Below, piece by piece: positions 60,078 to 64,000 of a stretch of 64,000 bases of DNA. The translations under genes were made by a program, and so were the position numbers. Positions within the stretch are counted from its first letter, which is position 1. Every line of letters starts with the position of its first letter. Source of the DNA: an uncultured Geobacteraceae bacterium. Lineage in GTDB: Bacteria; Desulfobacterota; Desulfuromonadia; Geobacterales; Pseudopelobacteraceae. The stretch covers positions 1-64,000 of the forward strand of contig CAJAFV010000058.1 of assembly GCA_903939115.1 (NCBI GenBank), given 5' to 3'. Below the pieces are notes generated by a model, which searched no databases, was not told the DNA's origin, and saw only the letters and a program-made list of their open reading frames with translations.

Positions 60078-62309
60078 TCACGCTTTATAGCGTGCTGAAT
60101 ATTTTTCCTTTGCTGCCGCCTTCTGTCGTTTTTCCGCTTGCTCTATCATCAACTGATGAGTACCGCATGGTTTTTCATCATTCGAGCATGAGCGTTGAAT
60201 ATAGCTGCCGTCAGACTTCATGTCCCAGGCTGCACAGCGGTCGTTGAGCTGTGTATTGAAAATCATACGCAACTCCTGCATAAGTTCAGGCGCCTCCACC
60301 GGGCAGAAGATCTCAACTCTCGCCTCCAGATTGCGCTTCATAGAATCCGCTGACGACAGATAATAGACTTCTTTGCCGCCGTTTCGGAAATAATATAACC
60401 GGGCATGTTCGAGGAACCGCCCGACAATGCTCACGACACGAATATTTCCTGAAAGCCCAGGAATACCAGGCCTGATCCGGCACGTATCACGAACTATCAA
60501 ATCGACTTTGACTCCAGCCTGTGATGCTCGATAAAGAGCACGAACAACATCACCGTCCTCAAGCGCATTCATCTTGAACTGGATCAGGCCGCCTCCACCA
60601 TTTTGCAAACTATGGGCAATTTCACGCTCAATGCCCTGAAGCAACGTATTTTTAAGGAGCCGGGGCGCCGGGGACAACTTTTTGAAATTGCGATTGTTCA
60701 TGAAGCCGGTAGTCAGGTAATTGAAGAGTTCACTGATATCCTGTCCGATGGCTTCATCGCACGTCAGCAGACCGATGTCGCTGTATATGCGGGCAGTTTC
60801 TGCGTTGTAGTTACCGGTGCCTATATGCAGATAACGCCTCAACCCGTTATAATCCTGGCGCACGACCATGATGACTTTACAGTGGGTTTTTAGACCGATC
60901 ACGCCGTAGGTGACATGAATACCAACCTGCTCCATCCGTTCGGCGAGCTGAATGTTAGCAGCCTCGTCAAACCTCGCTTTCAGCTCAATCACCACAGCAA
61001 CCTGTTTTCCTTTCTGGGCAGCAAGGATCAGATAATCGATAACACTGCTTTTACTCCCGGTACGATAAAGGGTCATCTTGATGCCGCGCACTTTGGGATC
61101 AGTTGCCGCTTCACGTAAAAACCGCTCGACCGAGGAGGTGAAGGATTCGTAGGGATGTTGCAACAGGATTGATCCTGTATCACGGATAATATGAAAAATG
61201 TTTCGCGGGGAGAGCAGGAGAGGATGATCAATGGGTGAATAATGCGGGTCATGCAGCCGTACGTAATCGAGAGCTGCCAGCTCGAACAGGTCGCGCATGG
61301 CCAGCATTCCGTTCACTTCAAAAACATCGTTGTCTTCATCCAACTCTAGTTCCGCAGCCAATCGTCCACGGTGGAGCGGAACCATTCCCTGGGCTATCTC
61401 CAACCGCACGATGGGAGCAAACTTGCGCTCTTTCAATTCAGACTCGATCATGGCCATCAAATCATCGGCCTGATCTTCGTCTTTCTCAGTATTGGAATTG
61501 CGGGTAACGCGAAACAATTCACAGGTAACAATGCTCATGCCGGGAAACAGTATATCCAGATTGTGTATAATCAACTCTTCTACCGGAATAAAATGATCTC
61601 CCTTGCCAACTCGTATGAAACGAGGTGTCCCCAAGCCGATAGGAACTTTTATACGTGCCACTGTAACGTCAATACTCTTGGGATATTTCAGGGTGACAAG
61701 CAGGTTGAGCGACAGGTTGGAGACAAATGGGAACGGGTGGGCCGGATCGATAGACTGTGGCGTTAACAGTGGAAAGACACTCGAATAGAAATATTCTCTC
61801 AGATATATCTTCTCTCGAGAGGTCAGAGTGGCATAGCTCTCGATAACGATACCCTTTTGGGACAGCAGTGCCAGAACATTTCCCAGCACCTCTTTTTTGT
61901 GAGTATTGATGTCACGTATGACTTGATGGCATTCGCGGACCTGCTGAAGTGGGGTCCTGCCGTCAAGCGTCAGTTCGCTCATCCCTGCACCTATCTGCTG
62001 TTTGAAGCCACCTATGCGTTTCATGAAGAATGAGTCCAGATTGGCACTAACAATGGCAATAAATTTGAGCCGCTCCAGAAGTGGAGTGCGAGTTTCTTCG
62101 GCTTCGTGCAGAATCCGGCGGTTGAACTCAAGCCAGGTCAATTCACGGTTGAGAAACCATTGGCAGTCGTCGAGATCAAGACTCGGAGTATTCAGAACTA
62201 ACGGCGGCTTATTGGCAGATTCTTCCTTGCCGACATCCTTACCTTGTCCGGAAGGAGTTTTGTTTTGTTTGATAGTGTTTATCCTACTGGAAACGGTTGA
62301 AGTGGTCAT
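60078..62309 (-). CDS. ppk: Polyphosphate kinase 1, second copy
   Basis: A 743-aa PPK1 paralogue of the enzyme at 38865-41042, collinear over its length (WFLNRELTWLEFNRRILHEA, SIDPAHPFPFVSNLS). Both catalytic histidines are present in YLHIGTGNYN and FLEHARLYYF. It differs in a 45-residue polar N-terminal extension and in its regulation: no convincing Pho box was found upstream. The ribosome-binding site is weak (GGAG). Having two copies suggests separate housekeeping and starvation roles. Confidence 0.96.
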   Translation of the reverse strand: MTTSTVSSRINTIKQNKTPSGQGKDVGKEESANKPPLVLNTPSLDLDDCQWFLNRELTWLEFNRRILHEAEETRTPLLERLKFIAIVSANLDSFFMKRIGGFKQQIGAGMSELTLDGRTPLQQVRECHQVIRDINTHKKEVLGNVLALLSQKGIVIESYATLTSREKIYLREYFYSSVFPLLTPQSIDPAHPFPFVSNLSLNLLVTLKYPKSIDVTVARIKVPIGLGTPRFIRVGKGDHFIPVEELIIHNLDILFPGMSIVTCELFRVTRNSNTEKDEDQADDLMAMIESELKERKFAPIVRLEIAQGMVPLHRGRLAAELELDEDNDVFEVNGMLAMRDLFELAALDYVRLHDPHYSPIDHPLLLSPRNIFHIIRDTGSILLQHPYESFTSSVERFLREAATDPKVRGIKMTLYRTGSKSSVIDYLILAAQKGKQVAVVIELKARFDEAANIQLAERMEQVGIHVTYGVIGLKTHCKVIMVVRQDYNGLRRYLHIGTGNYNAETARIYSDIGLLTCDEAIGQDISELFNYLTTGFMNNRNFKKLSPAPRLLKNTLLQGIEREIAHSLQNGGGGLIQFKMNALEDGDVVRALYRASQAGVKVDLIVRDTCRIRPGIPGLSGNIRVVSIVGRFLEHARLYYFRNGGKEVYYLSSADSMKRNLEARVEIFCPVEAPELMQELRMIFNTQLNDRCAAWDMKSDGSYIQRSCSNDEKPCGTHQLMIEQAEKRQKAAAKEKYSARYKA

Positions 62310-62577
62310 AGGTTCGGCTCCGGCACATCATGTGATTGATTGCACATAATATCGATGAAAATGAATTTCACAAGTGTTTTTAACGCGTTATCACGGCAAA
62401 TAATAATTTACAAATGTAACCAAACATTTACCTCTTCGCAACGTAACTTCAATAATTTACTGCTATATTGTTGTCGATTCAGATTGTACCGTTCACCCGC
62501 CATAGGAACTTGGTAATATCCGCTTATTAACAATCCAAAAATATTCTGAAATCTAAAAAAGACAGGGGGCCGTGAAA

Positions 62578-62799
62578 ATGAAGCTAAAGACCAAAATTGT
62601 TTCAGTAGACTGCAAAAGCTATCGCCCAGGAGATCCTGAATTTGATGCCTTAGCCAGTTTAGTCACGCCACTGCATAAGATCAGGTCTGAACCGAGTGGT
62701 AAACAAACATTATACCATGATGAAAATTTTAATTATGGTTGGAAACGGAATGAAAGCGTTAATGATTTATACGCTGGTATTCCATATTTGGCACTATGA
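62578..62799 (+). CDS. Small hypothetical protein, 73 aa
   Basis: Not recognised. AGGGGG lies eight bases before this ATG; a GTG two codons earlier is too close to it. The 62310-62577 region before it has an AT-rich promoter area with no other feature that I can support. Confidence 0.5.
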   Translation: MKLKTKIVSVDCKSYRPGDPEFDALASLVTPLHKIRSEPSGKQTLYHDENFNYGWKRNESVNDLYAGIPYLAL

Positions 62800-62826
62800 G
62801 TCACAAGCATAAACGGGAGATTTAAA

Positions 62827-63033
62827 ATGATTACTGGTTCCTTGCTTGATCATTCAAGCGACACTCATAAAATTGAAGCTTTATATAAAGCCCTTAGATT
62901 GATTGGTGAAATAGATGTTAAACCGGTACATGGTGAAAGCTGGTTTGATGACCTGTATGACGCTGATTACGGTTCGGAATATGAGATACAAAGTGATGAG
63001 AGTTGGATGGATGACCTGGATGAAGCTGCCTGA
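62827..63033 (+). CDS. Small acidic protein, 68 aa
   Basis: Not recognised. Asp/Glu-rich, with two related motifs, SWFDDLYDAD and SWMDDLDEA, a short internal repeat. A GGGAG site precedes the ATG. It follows the 73-aa gene by 27 bases. Confidence 0.55.
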   Translation: MITGSLLDHSSDTHKIEALYKALRLIGEIDVKPVHGESWFDDLYDADYGSEYEIQSDESWMDDLDEAA

Positions 63034-63088
63034 AATAGTGCTGGATCAACAACTACAATAATTTGACAATAAAATTGCGAGATACATT

Positions 63089-63283
63089 ATGAAACCAGAT
63101 AATGACTGTTCCGTTTCAAAGTTTGGCACAAATGAATATTATTTATGCAGATCCAAGAACCCTCACGGAGATAATTGTCCGTACATAAGAGACTATTTTC
63201 TTGATAATTTATTATGTTATCACCCTGATAAGCTTGATTTCCCTAAAGGGACCAGAAGAGAACTCAAAACATATGAAAGATGA
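63089..63283 (+). CDS. Small cysteine-containing protein, 64 aa
   Basis: Not recognised. It has four Cys (including GDNCPY and NLLCYH) that might bind a metal. The ribosome-binding site is weak. Confidence 0.45.
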   Translation: MKPDNDCSVSKFGTNEYYLCRSKNPHGDNCPYIRDYFLDNLLCYHPDKLDFPKGTRRELKTYER

Positions 63284-63424
63284 TGCCTGCCGGACAGTCG
63301 GGCAGACTATCAAGTTGATCCAACGCTTCAAGAAACGAAAATGAGATTTAGGGATAGTATGGCCAACTTTATCCGGTCACATAGCGGCATGACCGCTTTA
63401 CATATCAATTTTGAGGTACTGTGA

Positions 63425-63598
63425 ATGAAATGTCCGAATTGCGACAACAGGAATATAGATGTCTACAATGCACAAGGTTTTACGTCAGTGGAAAGCCCGA
63501 TAAAGGAGTGTGAATGCGGTCATGTTTGGCGCCTGGTACCTCTCCGCGGAGGCAAGCATAAAATAGACATAATTAAGCAATCTCTTGGCTTACCTTGA
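63425..63598 (+). CDS. Small zinc-ribbon protein, 57 aa
   Basis: Starts MKCPNC and has a second pair, CECG, near residue 29, giving a four-Cys zinc ribbon. A GAGG site lies eight bases before the ATG. It is convergent with the Sel1-repeat gene. Function unknown. Confidence 0.6.
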   Translation: MKCPNCDNRNIDVYNAQGFTSVESPIKECECGHVWRLVPLRGGKHKIDIIKQSLGLP

Positions 63599-63628
63599 AT
63601 ATGGGGTACATGTGCCTCTGTTTAAAAA

Positions 63629-64000
63629 TTATTTATACGCCGGTTCCTTGGCCGGTTTGGGGTGCCATTCCCGGGACATGGTCTGCCCTTCTGCAATCTG
63701 CGCCGGCGTCATTCTGAGTGACAGTTTATCGCGGGACGTTCTAGCTGTTTCGAAACCTCTGGCTACTGCAAGATTATACCAGAGATACCCCAACACAAAA
63801 TCCTGGTGGACTCCGATACCCTGATCATATAATCGACCGAGGCGATACTGGGCCTCAGGGTGCTCCTGCTCAGCAGCCTGTCGATACCAGTGAACGGCAG
63901 CGACAGGATCACTATTCACCCATTCACCCTTTTCGTAAAGTTCTCCCAGGCTGTATTGGGCGTCAGCGTCGCCCTCCTTTGCTGCCTGTTGATACAGTCT
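63629..64000 (-). CDS. Sel1-repeat (TPR-like) protein, N-terminus beyond the window
   Basis: The frame is open to the window edge and encodes Sel1 repeats: LYQQAAKEGDADAQYSLG (edge), then AVHWYRQAAEQEHPEAQYRL and LGYLWYNLAVARGFETA. Sel1 repeats form helical solenoids for protein binding. The start, and any signal peptide or other domain, lie outside the window. Confidence 0.85.
   Translation of the reverse strand, partial: RLYQQAAKEGDADAQYSLGELYEKGEWVNSDPVAAVHWYRQAAEQEHPEAQYRLGRLYDQGIGVHQDFVLGYLWYNLAVARGFETARTSRDKLSLRMTPAQIAEGQTMSREWHPKPAKEPAYK

Noticed and set aside
62410-62445. TGTAACC-AAAC-ATTTACC as a Pho box for the second ppk
   Set aside because: The second repeat matches only four of seven positions, the orientation is away from ppk, and no -10 lies at the expected distance.

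Overview
The window looks like chromosomal DNA from a Geobacter-like member of the Desulfuromonadia (Deltaproteobacteria in the older sense). The reasons are the gene repertoire (PocR and PAS hybrid histidine kinases, bacteriohemerythrin, GGDEF/EAL proteins, CHAD and CYTH proteins, two polyphosphate kinases, biosynthetic arginine decarboxylase, IHF) and the style of the small Cys-rich genes and intergenic repeats. The genus is an inference; no rRNA or tRNA gene was seen.

Layout: 0-9 kb holds a CoA-acylating aldehyde dehydrogenase, a PocR-PAS hybrid kinase, a half-size chromate transporter, an MFS permease and a Bax inhibitor-1 protein. 8.9-18.2 kb is a complete phosphate system on the minus strand: phoB, phoR, pstS, pstC, pstA, pstB, phoU. 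The three spacers pstS/pstC, pstC/pstA and pstA/pstB each carry a palindromic repeat element. 18-32 kb is mixed: an RMD1-family operon, a metallophosphoesterase lipoprotein, a secreted glycoside-hydrolase-like protein, bacteriohemerythrin, a multi-PAS hybrid kinase, a hydrolase/peptidase pair and many small genes. 32-48 kb returns to phosphate and lipids: a globin-PsiE fusion, an alpha/beta hydrolase plus GH3-type enzyme, a divergent PHP-glycosyltransferase plus ppk, a GGDEF/EAL protein, and an operon of an MGDG-synthase-like glycosyltransferase, a membrane protein and Ppx. 48-53 kb is a scarred accessory patch with recombinase, RadC and toxin remnants, an orphan antitoxin, hipBA, and ihfA with a broken yaiI. 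53.5-62.3 kb is a second phosphate block: phoU paralogue, then an operon of Lys-rich protein, CHAD, ParA-type ATPase and CYTH-NUDIX, then speA and a second ppk. The right end has four tiny genes and an incomplete Sel1-repeat gene.

How it fits together: candidate Pho boxes with one shared geometry (two 7-base repeats 11 bases apart, then 9-10 bases to a -10 element) stand before pstS, phoB, the hydrolase/GH3 operon, the PHP-glycosyltransferase/ppk operon, the glycosyltransferase/Ppx operon and a small-gene/RMD1 operon. This suggests that phosphate uptake, polyphosphate turnover and glycolipid synthesis (lipid replacement when phosphate is scarce) answer to the PhoB encoded here. The most novel element is the operon at 54.3-57.9 kb, which joins a CHAD protein, a ParA/MinD-like ATPase, a CYTH-NUDIX protein and a lysine-rich protein. 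I propose it as a system that positions or partitions polyphosphate granules; this is inference.

At least eight decayed genes were read by eye between intact genes (carboxynorspermidine dehydrogenase, MgtE, PhoH-like, large serine recombinase, DUF2442-HTH, RadC, HigB-like toxin, YaiI).
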